A stretch of 33,341 bases of DNA from Gallibacter intestinalis (GTDB lineage Bacteria; Bacillota; Clostridia; Peptostreptococcales; Anaerovoracaceae), in contig NZ_JADCKA010000014.1 in assembly GCF_014982745.1 (NCBI RefSeq), positions 1-33,341 on the forward strand. The letters are read 5' to 3'. A program made the position numbers and the translations under genes. The notes below the pieces were generated by a model. That model did not search any database and was not told the DNA's origin. It saw only the letters and a program-made list of their open reading frames with translations. Of the stretch, positions 10,152 to 18,512 are shown in pieces. How positions within the stretch are numbered: position 1 is the stretch's first letter; every line of letters begins with the position of its first letter.

Positions 10152-10412
10152 TTATTTAACTTTCTCTACTATGCTGACAAGTCTCCATCTCTTATCCTTG
10201 GAAAGAGGTCTTGTCTCCATTATTCTTACCTTATCTCCGATATTGCATTCGTTGTTCTCATCATGAGCTTTGACTTTCTTAGTAGTCTTTACGGCTTTTC
10301 CATAAAGAGAATGTCTTACGAAGTCTTCCAGTGCAACTGTGATGGTCTTATCCATCTTGTCACTAACGACAATACCGACTCTTGTTTTTCTTCTGTTTCT
10401 TTCAACTGTCAT
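10152..10412 (-). CDS. rpsQ: 30S ribosomal protein S17
   Basis: S17 is an OB-fold primary binder of 16S rRNA. The start at 10412 ([13 protein letters not shown]) is chosen because AAAGGAGG lies about eight bases upstream; an in-frame GTG at 10418 is too close to that site. The 86-residue product contains [17 protein letters not shown] and ends near [19 protein letters not shown]. Position between rpmC and rplN is canonical. Confidence 0.95.
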   Translation of the reverse strand: MTVERNRRKTRVGIVVSDKMDKTITVALEDFVRHSLYGKAVKTTKKVKAHDENNECNIGDKVRIMETRPLSKDKRWRLVSIVEKVK

Positions 10413-10429
10413 AATCACATCCTCCTTTC

Positions 10430-10633
10430 TTATTTAGCCTGAGCTTCAAGCTCTTTTTCTCTGATGATTGTCTTTATTCTTGCAATATCTCTCTTCATCT
10501 CTCTGAGTTTGAGTGGGTTTTCAAGCTGACCTGTAACATGCTGGAATCTCAGATTGAACAGATCCTTCTTCATTTTCAACAGTTCAGCATTAAGTTCCAT
10601 ATCGGACATTTCCCTTATTTTATTCAGTTCCAT
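10430..10633 (-). CDS. rpmC: 50S ribosomal protein L29
   Basis: L29 sits at the polypeptide exit tunnel near the trigger factor and SRP docking site. The 67-residue helical hairpin contains [20 protein letters not shown] and [11 protein letters not shown]. Its start codon overlaps the rplP stop by one base (TAATG), indicating translational coupling. Confidence 0.97.
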   Translation of the reverse strand: MELNKIREMSDMELNAELLKMKKDLFNLRFQHVTGQLENPLKLREMKRDIARIKTIIREKELEAQAK

Positions 10634-11064
10634 TATGCTTCACCGTCCTTTACTTCTTCGCCCTTGATGACGAATTTACACTTGATAGGCAGCTTGTGGG
10701 ATGCCAGTCTCATAGCTTCTCTTGCCTGAGCTTCAGTACATCCTTCCATTTCAAACATTACTCTGCCTGGCTTTACTACCGCTACCCAGTACTCAGGTGA
10801 ACCTTTACCGGAACCCATTCGTACTTCTGCCGGCTTCTTTGTTACCGACTTATGTGGGAATATCTTTATATATACTTTACCGCCTCTTTTAATAGATCTT
10901 GTCATGGCTACTCTGGCAGCCTCGATCTGGTTAGAGGTTATCCATGCAGGTTCCAGAGCTACAAGGCCGTATTCACCGTAAGTAACTTTGTTACCACGTG
11001 TAGCCTTACCTGTCATCCTGCCTCTGTGGACTCTTCTTCGTTTAACGCGCTTTGGCATTAACAT
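10633..11064 (-). CDS. rplP: 50S ribosomal protein L16
   Basis: L16 helps position the A-site tRNA near the peptidyl transferase centre. The start at 11064 ([19 protein letters not shown]) is supported by AGGAGG nine bases upstream; the next ATG at 11058 would be too far. The 143-residue product has [20 protein letters not shown] and the arginine hydroxylation-region context [20 protein letters not shown]. It overlaps rpmC by one base. Confidence 0.96.
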   Translation of the reverse strand: MLMPKRVKRRRVHRGRMTGKATRGNKVTYGEYGLVALEPAWITSNQIEAARVAMTRSIKRGGKVYIKIFPHKSVTKKPAEVRMGSGKGSPEYWVAVVKPGRVMFEMEGCTEAQAREAMRLASHKLPIKCKFVIKGEEVKDGEA

Positions 11065-11087
11065 GGCTAGTATCCTCCTTCTGTAGT

Positions 11088-11966
11088 CTATTCTTCAGTT
11101 GCTGTTTCAACTGCTTCATTTTCAACCTGTGGAGCTTCTACTTCAGGCTCCTGTGCTTTTGGCTCTTCCTTAGGAGTATTTCTAACTCTCGGATTTACAG
11201 CCTTTGGCAGCTCAGCTCTGTTTTCCCTAGGATTTCTCCTTGGTCTTCTTTCGCCGTCTCTTCTTCTGCCGCCTTTTCTTCTGTCGTTCTTTCTTCCTTC
11301 GTTCTTTTCTTCACGAACGATGCTCTGAAGTCCCTTATCAAGGATTTCACCGTGGTTTATCCAAACCTTTACGCCGATCTTACCGTATGTAGTATCAGCT
11401 TCGGCAAATCCGTAATCGATGTCGGCTCTCAGAGTATGGAGAGGAACGTTTCCTTCGCTGTAGGATTCGCTTCTTGCGATTTCAGCTCCTCCGAGTCTGC
11501 CGGATACCAGTACTTTAATACCCTTAGCGTTAGCTTTCATTGTTCTGCCTATGGCCTGCTTCATCGCTCTTCTAAATGCGATTCTTCTTTCCAGAGCCTG
11601 GGCAATGCTTTCAGCTGTCAGCTGGGCGTCCAGTTCAGCTCTTCTTACTTCTCTGATATCGATATCAACAGTCTTTCCTGTGAGCTTAACCAGATCAGCC
11701 TTGAGCTGTTCAATTCCGTCTCCGGATCTTCCGATTACCATACCAGGTCTTCCTGTTGCGATGATAATCTTAATCTTATTTTCTTCAGGTCTTTCGATTA
11801 CAACCTTGGAAACTCCGGCTGCGTAAAGCTTCTTCTTTACAAATTCTCTTACCTTATTATCTTCGATGAGGTAATCTGCAAAGTTATTCTTATCTGCATA
11901 CCATTTTGAGCCCCAGTCCTTTATGATTCCGACTCTGAGACCGTGCGGACTTACTTTCTGACCCAT
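11088..11966 (-). CDS. rpsC: 30S ribosomal protein S3 with long charged C-terminal tail
   Basis: S3 lies at the mRNA entry tunnel and contributes to helicase activity. Residues 1-218 are the normal protein, with the KH-domain motif [20 protein letters not shown] at about 72-91 and [15 protein letters not shown]. The product is 292 residues because about 74 residues are added: a basic arginine-rich part (about 219-262) then an acidic glutamate-rich part (about 266-292). The tail looks disordered. The gene starts immediately after rplV with no gap. Confidence 0.96.
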   Translation of the reverse strand: MGQKVSPHGLRVGIIKDWGSKWYADKNNFADYLIEDNKVREFVKKKLYAAGVSKVVIERPEENKIKIIIATGRPGMVIGRSGDGIEQLKADLVKLTGKTVDIDIREVRRAELDAQLTAESIAQALERRIAFRRAMKQAIGRTMKANAKGIKVLVSGRLGGAEIARSESYSEGNVPLHTLRADIDYGFAEADTTYGKIGVKVWINHGEILDKGLQSIVREEKNEGRKNDRRKGGRRRDGERRPRRNPRENRAELPKAVNPRVRNTPKEEPKAQEPEVEAPQVENEAVETATEE

Positions 11967-12320
11967 TTACTGAACCTCCTTTTCTGCGCTTCTTTCCTTA
12001 AGAGTAACGCCGATGTGGCTGCTTCTCTTGAGGATGATAGATGCTCTTCCCTGAGATCCCGCTCTCCATCTCTTCATTGTAGGGCCCTGGTTTGCGTAAA
12101 TTTCCGCAACATACAGATCGTCTACATTCATGTCGAAATTGTTTTCGGCGTTAGCCGCTGCCGATCTCACTACTTTTTCTACCAGTTCAGCTCCTTTACC
12201 TGGAGTGAATTTCAATATAGTCAATGCCTCTGCAAGATCCTTTCCTCTTACCAGATCGGTAACAGGCTTAAGCTTGATAGGAGACATTCTTACATATTTT
12301 GCAACTGCTTTTGCTTCCAT
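11967..12320 (-). CDS. rplV: 50S ribosomal protein L22
   Basis: L22 extends a beta-hairpin into the exit tunnel, a macrolide-resistance hotspot. The 117-residue protein has YVRMSPIKLKPVTDLVRGK near its start and the hairpin region TMKRWRAGSQGRASIILKRS. No insertion or deletion in the hairpin loop is apparent. It abuts rpsC without a gap. Confidence 0.97.
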   Translation of the reverse strand: MEAKAVAKYVRMSPIKLKPVTDLVRGKDLAEALTILKFTPGKGAELVEKVVRSAAANAENNFDMNVDDLYVAEIYANQGPTMKRWRAGSQGRASIILKRSSHIGVTLKERSAEKEVQ

Positions 12321-12337
12321 TTTCCTATCTCCTTTTC

Positions 12338-12610
12338 TTACTTAGATTTCTTGTCGGCTGCATGTCCTCTGTAAGTTCTGGTTGGAGCAAATTCTCCAAG
12401 TCTGTGACCTACCATGTCTTCTGTTATATATACAGGCACATGTTTTCTGCCGTCATGTACTGCTATAGTATGTCCCACCATCTGAGGGAAAATAGTAGAT
12501 GGTCTTGACCAAGTCTTGATGACCTTCTTTTCGTTTGCTGCGTTCATCTCATCAATTGCTTTGAGAAGCTTCGCATTGACGAAAGGGCCCTTCTTAAGTG
12601 ATCTACCCAT
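12338..12610 (-). CDS. rpsS: 30S ribosomal protein S19
   Basis: S19 lies in the small-subunit head and binds S13. The 90-residue protein begins [20 protein letters not shown] and contains [20 protein letters not shown] and [19 protein letters not shown], all family hallmarks. It follows rplB by 18 bases. Confidence 0.97.
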   Translation of the reverse strand: MGRSLKKGPFVNAKLLKAIDEMNAANEKKVIKTWSRPSTIFPQMVGHTIAVHDGRKHVPVYITEDMVGHRLGEFAPTRTYRGHAADKKSK

Positions 12611-12628
12611 TGTTCATGCTCCTTCCTT

Positions 12629-13462
12629 TTATTTTTCGTTTCTTCTCTTAACGATGTACTTATCGGACTGATTCTTTTTCTTTCTTGTCTTGTAACCAAG
12701 AGCAGGCTTACCCCAAGGTGTCACAGGGCCTACACGACCGATTCCGGCCTTACCTTCACCACCTCCGTGTGGATGGTCGTTAGGGTTCATTACAGAACCT
12801 CTTACTGTAGGTCTGATGCCCATGTGTCTCTTTCTTCCTGCTTTACCGATGTTGATGTTGGCATGATCTGCATTACCTACTTCTCCGACAGTGGCTCTGC
12901 ATTCGATTCTTACCTTTCTAACTTCACCGGATGGCAGTCTTACCTGAGCGTACTTTCCTTCCTTAGCCATCAGCTGAGCTCCGTTACCGGCAGATCTTGC
13001 CATCTGAGCACCCTTTCCAGGCTTCAGCTCGATGTTGTGAATCATAGTACCTACAGGAATGTTTGCCAGTGGCAGTGCATTTCCCACCTTGATATCCGCA
13101 TCAGCTCCGGAAACGATTACATTTCCGACTTTCAGTCCTTCAGGAGCGATGATATATCTCTTTTCACCATCTGCGTAAACAATCAGTGCGATGTTTGCGC
13201 TTCTGTTAGGATCGTATTCGATAGTGGAAACCTTACCAGGTATTCCGTCTTTGTTTCTCTTGAAGTCGATTATTCTGTACTTAGGTCTGTAACCGCCGCC
13301 TCTGTGTCTAACAGTGATCTTACCTCTGGAGTTTCTTCCTGAGTGTTTTTTGAGGGTGACGGTCAGTGATTTCTCCGGAGTGCTTGTTGTGATTTCTTCA
13401 AAAGTAGAAGTTGTCATTCCTCTCAAGCCCGGAGTAGTCGGATTGTATTTTTTAATTCCCAT
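12629..13462 (-). CDS. rplB: 50S ribosomal protein L2
   Basis: L2 is a core large-subunit protein close to the peptidyl transferase centre. The 277-residue product contains [11 protein letters not shown]-like (here [17 protein letters not shown]), the conserved [15 protein letters not shown] loop with its essential histidine, and the basic C-terminus [10 protein letters not shown]. It is in the expected position between rplW and rpsS. Confidence 0.98.
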   Translation of the reverse strand: MGIKKYNPTTPGLRGMTTSTFEEITTSTPEKSLTVTLKKHSGRNSRGKITVRHRGGGYRPKYRIIDFKRNKDGIPGKVSTIEYDPNRSANIALIVYADGEKRYIIAPEGLKVGNVIVSGADADIKVGNALPLANIPVGTMIHNIELKPGKGAQMARSAGNGAQLMAKEGKYAQVRLPSGEVRKVRIECRATVGEVGNADHANINIGKAGRKRHMGIRPTVRGSVMNPNDHPHGGGEGKAGIGRVGPVTPWGKPALGYKTRKKKNQSDKYIVKRRNEK

Positions 13463-13474
13463 CGTCGTACCTCC

Positions 13475-13765
13475 TTACAGTCCCTGGAAGAATTCGATTT
13501 CCTTACTGTCAGCAGTAAGAGTTACGATAGCTTTCTTAGAAGCTGCTGTGTAACCGGCTGTTCTTCCCATTCTCTTAAGCTTACCTTTAACGTTCATGAT
13601 GTTTACTTTAGCCACTTCAACGTCGAATATTTCTTCAACCGCATCTTTAACTTCGGTTTTGTTGGCGTCTACTGCGACTTTGAAAGTATATTTCTTTACC
13701 TGTGCGTCTTCCATGGAAGTTTCTGTTATAACAGGCTTCAGTATCACGTCGTACGGTGTTCTCAT
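13475..13765 (-). CDS. rplW: 50S ribosomal protein L23
   Basis: L23 is at the tunnel exit and is the main docking point of trigger factor and SRP. The 96-residue product begins with [14 protein letters not shown] and includes [20 protein letters not shown]. Its start overlaps the rplD stop by one base, a coupled arrangement. Confidence 0.97.
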   Translation of the reverse strand: MRTPYDVILKPVITETSMEDAQVKKYTFKVAVDANKTEVKDAVEEIFDVEVAKVNIMNVKGKLKRMGRTAGYTAASKKAIVTLTADSKEIEFFQGL

Positions 13766-14388
13766 TATGAATACACCTCCTCAATTTTCTTTATCGCTTC
13801 CGCTGTAACGATGAAGTTGTCATGATTGATAATTTCATATACGTTCATTGTGGATACCAGAGCTGTTCTAACGCCCGGGATGTTTGCAGCGGATCTAACT
13901 ACATTCTCGTCTTTTTCTGCTGTAACGATGAGGGCTTTCTTTCCAGCCTTAACGTTTTCCAGCATTTTTACCATTTCCTTTGTCTTAGGAGCTTCAAACT
14001 TCAGTTCATCAAGAACTATCATTTCGTTTTCAGCAACCTTTGCAGAAAGAGCTGACAGCATAGCCAGTCTTCTGAGCTTCTTAGGAAGCGTATATCTGTA
14101 GCTCCTTGGCTTTGGAGCGAATGCAACGCCGCCTCCTACCTGTGAAGGGTCAGTTGTGGAACCCTGTCTATGACGACCAGTTCCCTTCTGTCTGAAAGGC
14201 TTTCTGCCGCCTCCTCTAACTTCTCCTCTGGTCTTAGCGGACTGTGTGCCCTGTCTTCTGTTAGCCAGATGATTTTTAACTACAGCATGGACCGCGTTCT
14301 GATTAGGTTCGATACCGAATATAGCATCGTTCAGGTCTATAGTTCCTGTTTCAGTACCGGCCATGTTCAGTACTTTAACTTTTGCCAT
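13765..14388 (-). CDS. rplD: 50S ribosomal protein L4
   Basis: L4 lines the exit tunnel and in Gammaproteobacteria autoregulates the S10 operon through its mRNA leader. The 207-residue product has the tunnel-loop signature [18 protein letters not shown] and the [20 protein letters not shown] segment. Whether it regulates the structured leader upstream of rpsJ here is unknown. Length is normal. Confidence 0.97.
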   Translation of the reverse strand: MAKVKVLNMAGTETGTIDLNDAIFGIEPNQNAVHAVVKNHLANRRQGTQSAKTRGEVRGGGRKPFRQKGTGRHRQGSTTDPSQVGGGVAFAPKPRSYRYTLPKKLRRLAMLSALSAKVAENEMIVLDELKFEAPKTKEMVKMLENVKAGKKALIVTAEKDENVVRSAANIPGVRTALVSTMNVYEIINHDNFIVTAEAIKKIEEVYS

Positions 14389-14413
14389 TGTTCTTCCTCC
14401 TTCCGAAAGTGTC

Positions 14414-15049
14414 TTACTTGCCCTGACCCTTGATAGCCATGCGCACTTTCACCAGGCTGCCTTTGCCTCCCGGTACCGCACCTTTAACAAGGATGATGTT
14501 TCTGTCTGCAATAACTTTTACAAGGTCGACATTCTGAACTGTTACAGTGTCTCTACCCATTCTTCCAGGACCTTTGTTGCCCTTGAATACTCTACCCGGA
14601 TAGGATGCTCCAGCCAGAGCGCCGGCAAGCCTTTTATGCTTTGAACCATGGCTCATCGGACCTCTGTGATGTCCGTGTCTCTTGATGTTACCCTGTGTAC
14701 CCTTACCCTTGGATACGCCAGTTACGTCTACCTTTACGCCTTCTTCGAAATCAGCAACTGTGATTGTCTGTCCGATTTCGTAAGCTTCGCCTTCTTCGAT
14801 TCTGAATTCAACCAGATGCTTTTTAGCTTCAACACCGGCCTTATCAAAATGACCTTTCATAGGCTTGTTGATTCTGTGAGGCTTTGTCTCACCGTAAGCC
14901 ACCTGAACGGCGTCATATCCGTCAGTCTCAACAGTCTTAATCTGTGTAACAACTTCCGGACCCGCTTCGATTACAGTTACCGGAATAACTGTTCCTTCCG
15001 CGTCGAAGATCTGTGTCATTCCGATCTTCTTTCCAACTAATGTTTTCAT
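14414..15049 (-). CDS. rplC: 50S ribosomal protein L3
   Basis: L3 is an early assembly protein reaching toward the peptidyl transferase centre. The start at 15049 (MKTLVGKKIGMTQIF) is preceded by GGAGGAAACAT and matches the family; the open extension to 15088 crosses a hairpin and is non-coding. The 211-residue protein has KGTQGNIKRHGHHRGPMSHG and GNKGPGRMGRDTVTVQN. It is the second gene of the operon. Confidence 0.97.
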   Translation of the reverse strand: MKTLVGKKIGMTQIFDAEGTVIPVTVIEAGPEVVTQIKTVETDGYDAVQVAYGETKPHRINKPMKGHFDKAGVEAKKHLVEFRIEEGEAYEIGQTITVADFEEGVKVDVTGVSKGKGTQGNIKRHGHHRGPMSHGSKHKRLAGALAGASYPGRVFKGNKGPGRMGRDTVTVQNVDLVKVIADRNIILVKGAVPGGKGSLVKVRMAIKGQGK

Positions 15050-15074
15050 ATGTTTCCTCCTAATTCTTACAGCG

Positions 15075-15090
15075 GATTGGTTTCCCAATC
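15075..15090 (-). other. GNRA-capped hairpin in the rpsJ-rplC gap
   Basis: On the minus strand the bases read GATTGG-GAAA-CCAATC, a perfect six-pair stem closed by a GAAA tetraloop, in the 71-base gap between rpsJ and rplC. No U-run follows, so it is not a terminator. It could be an RNA processing, stability or protein-binding element; no function is shown. Confidence 0.5.
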
Positions 15091-15120
15091 ATACTAAGTG
15101 AGCGTTGCCGCCCCGGTTGT

Positions 15121-15432
15121 TTACAGTTTGATTTCGATATCAACTCCAGCTGGAAGTTCCAGCTTTGTCAGAGCGTCTGTAGTCTTTGCAGTCGCTGCTG
15201 AGATATCAATGAGTCTCTTGTGAGTTCTCTGTTCGAACTGCTCTCTGCTGTCTTTGTACTTGTGGACAGCTCTAAGAATTGTGATTACTTCCTTCTCTGT
15301 AGGAAGAGGTATAGGGCCTGAAACATCGGCGCCTGTCTTCTTGGCTGTCTCAACAATCTTTGCCGCACTCAGATCGAGAAGGGCATGATCGTAAGCTTTC
15401 AGCTTGATTCTGATTTTCTGTAATTCGCTCAT
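15121..15432 (-). CDS. rpsJ: 30S ribosomal protein S10 (NusE)
   Basis: S10 is a small-subunit head protein and, as NusE, a partner of NusB and NusG in antitermination. The 103-residue product has [20 protein letters not shown], the [16 protein letters not shown] segment and [26 protein letters not shown] precedes the ATG. It is the promoter-proximal gene; the str operon genes (rpsL, rpsG, fusA, tuf) that often lie just upstream are absent from this window. Confidence 0.98.
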   Translation of the reverse strand: MSELQKIRIKLKAYDHALLDLSAAKIVETAKKTGADVSGPIPLPTEKEVITILRAVHKYKDSREQFEQRTHKRLIDISAATAKTTDALTKLELPAGVDIEIKL

Positions 15433-15672
15433 TTTTTCCTCCTGTTTTTTTCTGTACTGTTTTCGCTATTCTCGTACAAGGGGTTCTAATGCCCGTTTTT
15501 TCAACGTGTATCCGTTTTGGGCTTGCACATACACGCTTCCGTGTGTTTCCTTTTTCTCGCCACACGCAAAACCGGCGAATCCCTTCGCCCCTGTCTAGCA
15601 GGGACAATTCTCAGTGAAAATTACCTGATAGCTCAGCAACTTTTCACCTCTTCGCCTTTTGCAAGCCTTTTA
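15433..15672 (-). promoter_or_regulatory. Structured 5' leader of the S10 operon
   Basis: The ~235-base leader contains three separate stems: 15574-15589 (GGCGAA/TTCGCC, four-base loop), 15540-15566 (CGTGTG/CACACG) and 15505-15535 (CGTGTA/TACACG). The second and third stems share the CGTGT/ACACG arms and could pair alternatively, as a switch would. No conserved riboswitch class is recognised. Ribosomal-protein feedback is possible but not shown. Confidence 0.5.
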
Positions 15673-15701
15673 AGTATACAGTATGCCTTATTAAAAAGCA
15701 A
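15673..15701 (-). promoter_or_regulatory. Sigma-A-type promoter of the S10 operon
   Basis: On the minus strand TTGCTT (15701-15696) and TATACT (15678-15673) are separated by exactly 17 bases, in an AT-rich surround. The predicted start is near 15666, giving the ~235-base leader. No gene lies between this and the next terminator at 15876-15914. Confidence 0.8.
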
Positions 15702-15875
15702 CAGTTTTTTTGTATTTATTTTTCGGCTTTTTTATATTTTTTGAAGCCGCAAATCCCATAGTTTGTGGGTTTGTTTTTAAGAAGTATATACACTGTTCCT
15801 GGTGTTTCCCGAATGTCGTTTATGTGCGATTTTTCAGATAATTGTTCTTTTAAAAATTATTATGCATTATTTTAT
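15702..15875. other. AT-rich non-coding spacer upstream of the S10 promoter
   Basis: No credible gene is seen. It contains a weak stem 15724-15749 (CGGCTT/AAGCCG) and an imperfect stem around 15752-15771 followed by a short T-run on the plus strand. A-tracts just upstream of the promoter (on the minus strand, near 15702-15720) could serve as an UP element for alpha's C-terminal domain. Confidence 0.4.
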
Positions 15876-15929
15876 ATGCGAAAAAGACGATAACTAATGT
15901 CATCGCCTTTTTCATAAGTTTTATATAAG
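15876..15929 (-). repeat. Terminator-bearing direct repeat, copy 1
   Basis: This 54-base stretch is nearly identical to 20000-20055, differing only in the loop (three versus five bases) and about three other positions. It folds as GAAAAAGGCGATGAC with GTTATCGTCTTTTTC on the minus strand. It ends exactly where the ISL3-type terminal repeat begins. The copy at 20000-20055 terminates the surface-protein gene; the gene this copy originally served is unclear. Confidence 0.85.
15881..15914 (-). terminator. Terminator hairpin in repeat copy 1
   Basis: The arms pair fully only in minus-strand RNA, where two positions become G-U wobbles; in plus-strand RNA the same positions are A-C mismatches. The distal arm ends in a U-run. 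It would stop minus-strand transcripts arriving from the accessory operon at 17062-19787, unless they end within the insertion sequence. Confidence 0.7.
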
Positions 15930-16050
15930 GGCTCTTTAACTTTTTTAGTGGTTTGACCCCCTGCTTTACCATTCGTAGTGGGGTAATATTTGGAAATTGA
16001 AATGATTCATGTTGGCAATGAAGTATTCGCCATAATTTCTTTAAAATGAT

Positions 16051-16862
16051 GTTCACACTCACCTTGTATACAATAGGCGTCGTTATCGTTGCCCTTCTTG
16101 TGGGAAAGTATTTGCTGAATGTTATCCAGTCGCACTAAATACGATCTTGCTAATTACTTTTCTCGCATACCCAAATCTACAAGAAATCAAGTTACGCATA
16201 TAGCTATGGATATGTGGCAAACGTATCGTGATGTAACACAAGTATATTTTCCAAAAGCTAAAATATGTGTAGATAGTTTTCATGTGATTTCTATGATAAG
16301 CAGAGCATTTCAGTCTGTACGTGTCAGAGTTATGAATTCCTTTGAACGAGGCTCTGATGAATACTATCTTATCAAAAAGTTTTCTTGGCTATTGAATAAA
16401 AACTTTCATAACACATGTAAAATGAGATATTTACGTGTTCATAAAAACACTTCCCTTTTAAAGTATCGACACCATATTCCTGCTGTTGAACTTTTAAATT
16501 CAGATTTATCTTTAGATCCTGAACTAGAAATAGCATATTTACTAAAGTACGAATACGAACAAATCAATTCCAAGTGCACTGATAAAACAATAGAAATTCG
16601 TTTAGAGAAATATATTGAAGACTTAGCTATCTTTAATTTACGTGAATTTGAGACTGTTAAAAAAGCACTTAAGAACTGGAAACAGGAAATTATCAATAGT
16701 TTTGATGCAGTAGACGATAGGCATATTTCTAACGGACCAGTTGAATCAGTTAATTCTAGAATCAAACTAATGAAATTCTCTTCTACTGGATATGGGAATT
16801 TTGAGCGATTCAGAAAATGAGTGCTTTATTCTTTAAATGAAGCTTCAACAATCAAAGGTTAA
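16051..16862 (+). pseudogene. ISL3-family transposase pseudogene
   Basis: The first part (16051-16130) encodes a zinc-ribbon piece YNRRRYRCPSCGKVFAE typical of ISL3 transposases. A frameshift near 16120 leads to the catalytic domain (16119-16820) with MDMWQTYRDVTQVYFPKAKI, the DSFHV second-aspartate motif and NGPVESVNSRIK with the catalytic glutamate. The helix-turn-helix region and the first catalytic aspartate are missing, about 100 or more residues. An in-frame TGA at 16818 interrupts the C-terminus, which resumes as VLYSLNEASTIKG to 16862. It cannot encode active enzyme. Confidence 0.85.
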
Positions 16863-16891
16863 CACATATCAATTCAGTTGTTTCGCATAAA

Positions 16892-16934
16892 AAGAAGACT
16901 CTATCGCATGATTATACGCGTATAGAGTCTTCTT
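16892..16934 (+). terminator. Hairpin at the 3' end of the insertion sequence
   Basis: A 13-base perfect stem (AAGAAGACTCTAT with ATAGAGTCTTCTT) with a 17-base loop lies 30 bases after the transposase remnant, inside the element. U-richness after it is limited. It is probably the transposase terminator and may also block minus-strand read-through. Confidence 0.55.
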
Positions 16935-17061
16935 ACTTAAGCAATTCACTTCATATGGCTAACCACAACTTTAGGTCAAACCAATAAAAAAGTTAAAGAG
17001 CCCATAAAAGATTTCCTGCTGGATGCGAATCATATTCTGTTCTATATCATTTGATGGCGGA

Positions 17062-17547
17062 TCAGAGGATTGCTGTAATCACTCCCACTGCAAGACAGGC
17101 GGGGAGGCCAAGAAGCATACCAATACATGACTGCTTGACATGAAAACGGTAGTCCTTATATTCTTCCATATCCTCTGTGCCTGGTATCCTGACTTTTTTC
17201 GAATGGCAGAACCAGATGCAGTCAAGCACCAGAGCGTCATACCAATCAATGATCAACCAGATCAGGTAGGAATCCCGAAACCCTTTCCAGAATGTATCCG
17301 CTCCATTAAACTGTTTCAGGACAACAGCTAAGATGAACACAAAAGCAAGCAGGGCAATCCCCTTTCGGAGGATATCTGTCCTGGTGAAGCGTTGTTCTCT
17401 TTTTTCGATCAATCCTAATTCCATACATTTCTCCCTTATGGCCGGAGGATAGTCTCCTACCGAGGCAAAGGGATTTTTCAGTGTCAGCGGAATAATCAGG
17501 ATTGTGAATAATAAGATACCAATCAGACTTTCTATCATGACCGCCAT
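17062..17547 (-). CDS. Small membrane protein of unknown family
   Basis: I do not recognise a named family. From an ATG at 17547, which has GGAGGTG eight bases upstream, the product is 161 residues with about four hydrophobic segments: an N-terminal one (MIESLIGILLFTILIIPLTL), one after a charged loop (GIALLAFVFILAVVL), one around YLIWLIIDWYDALVLDCIW, and a C-terminal one (IGMLLGLPACLAVGVITAIL). An in-frame ATG at 17571 lacks a site. It is the last gene of the four-gene operon, five bases after the hydrolase gene, so it probably works with it. Confidence 0.7.
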   Translation of the reverse strand: MAVMIESLIGILLFTILIIPLTLKNPFASVGDYPPAIREKCMELGLIEKREQRFTRTDILRKGIALLAFVFILAVVLKQFNGADTFWKGFRDSYLIWLIIDWYDALVLDCIWFCHSKKVRIPGTEDMEEYKDYRFHVKQSCIGMLLGLPACLAVGVITAIL

Positions 17548-17552
17548 ATTCG

Positions 17553-18512
17553 CTACACCTCCGATATCCATTTTATCGTTTTATGGAAAGCGTCTTCACG
17601 GCTATGCCTGCAATCTTCCGGATATTGCCTCTCAATTTTAAACATTTTCAGCTTAGGCGGATTTAAGGGAACAAGAATATGGCTTGCTTTTTCATATTCT
17701 AGGACATCCACCCGGAATGCAAACCGGTGCTTTTCCAAGCGCTCTACCATATATGCCACTGCCTCTTTGCTGGGCCACATGAGATCTTCCTTTGCGTAAA
17801 TAAATAAAATGTTTCCTCGGATGTTCTCTACACGAATGGCTGTATCCTCATCAAAATGTTTCAGCGGTTCTTCATAGATGTAGGATAACTCGAACTGCTG
17901 ATGGAGGATAAGGTTCCGGATTGCCGGCCCATATTTCAGATGCGCTGCCATACACGGAAAATCTTTTCCCCTGTATGTAAATTCGGAGGCAGATGAAAAG
18001 GTTTTCGATACCATGCTTTGATTTCCATGCATGCCTCCCCATATACAGTGCATCGGGGAGAGTGCGACAACGCCGCAGATATCCGGCATAAGAGAAGCGC
18101 AAAGCAAAGCCAGTTCTGCACCTTTTGAAATGCCATACATGATAATCTTTTCATATCCTTTGTTTTTCAGCCACAGGATCGCTTTTTCAAATGGATCGAC
18201 AGGCACCCGAACCAGCTCTTTCGGCAGCCCGTCTACGTTCCAGTAACAAATGCCTAATGCGGCGATACCACACTTGGCAAACATAGCGCCCACATTCATC
18301 GGGATATTTTCATTCCCTTCGCTGCCGCCTATTACAATGACAGCCTTTTTGGGATCATGATCCTTAACAGGGACATGATAAAATCCACAGAAGCCCTCCT
18401 GTGCAACCGTTATATATTCCACATTCCCAGCCCTCCCTGTTTTCGCAGCTTGGATAGCTGTTCGTTTTTTATCCCATTTAGAATTCTTGTCCCTACAAAA
18501 ACTATCCTTCAT
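17553..18512 (-). CDS. BAAT-type acyl-CoA thioester hydrolase / alpha-beta hydrolase
   Basis: The 319-residue product has the alpha/beta-hydrolase core of the bile acid-CoA:amino acid N-acyltransferase C-terminal family. The nucleophile elbow is GISKG with Ser129; Asp243 (AKEDLMWPS) and His278 (KASHILVP) complete the triad, and IGGSEGNEN (61-69) forms the oxyanion region. Eukaryotic-style BAAT enzymes use cysteine and an N-terminal domain; here it is serine and that domain is missing, so hydrolase rather than acyltransferase activity is likelier. The substrate is unknown. Its ATG overlaps the methyltransferase stop by four bases. Confidence 0.8.
   Translation of the reverse strand: MKDSFCRDKNSKWDKKRTAIQAAKTGRAGNVEYITVAQEGFCGFYHVPVKDHDPKKAVIVIGGSEGNENIPMNVGAMFAKCGIAALGICYWNVDGLPKELVRVPVDPFEKAILWLKNKGYEKIIMYGISKGAELALLCASLMPDICGVVALSPMHCIWGGMHGNQSMVSKTFSSASEFTYRGKDFPCMAAHLKYGPAIRNLILHQQFELSYIYEEPLKHFDEDTAIRVENIRGNILFIYAKEDLMWPSKEAVAYMVERLEKHRFAFRVDVLEYEKASHILVPLNPPKLKMFKIERQYPEDCRHSREDAFHKTIKWISEV

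Larger units (their letters stand above)
15929..17003 (+). mobile_element. Decayed ISL3-family insertion sequence
   Basis: The ends are inverted repeats of about 30 bases with one mismatch, both beginning GGGCTCTTTAACTTTTTTA and ending TGGTTTGACC (15929-15958 and 16974-17003). Total length is about 1.08 kb, shorter than typical ISL3 elements. The transposase inside is broken. If the outermost G is left out, the flanks tatataag and cataaaag agree at six of eight positions, perhaps a decayed 8-bp target duplication. The element is AT-rich compared with its neighbours. Confidence 0.85.

Noticed and set aside
15350-15607. 85-codon frame in the S10 leader overlapping rpsJ
   Set aside because: Runs through the leader stems and the start of rpsJ; no proper start codon context or conserved content.
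15850-16062. 70-codon minus-strand frame next to the S10 promoter
   Set aside because: It crosses the terminator repeat and the terminal repeat of the insertion sequence; composed of element sequence, with no ribosome binding site.
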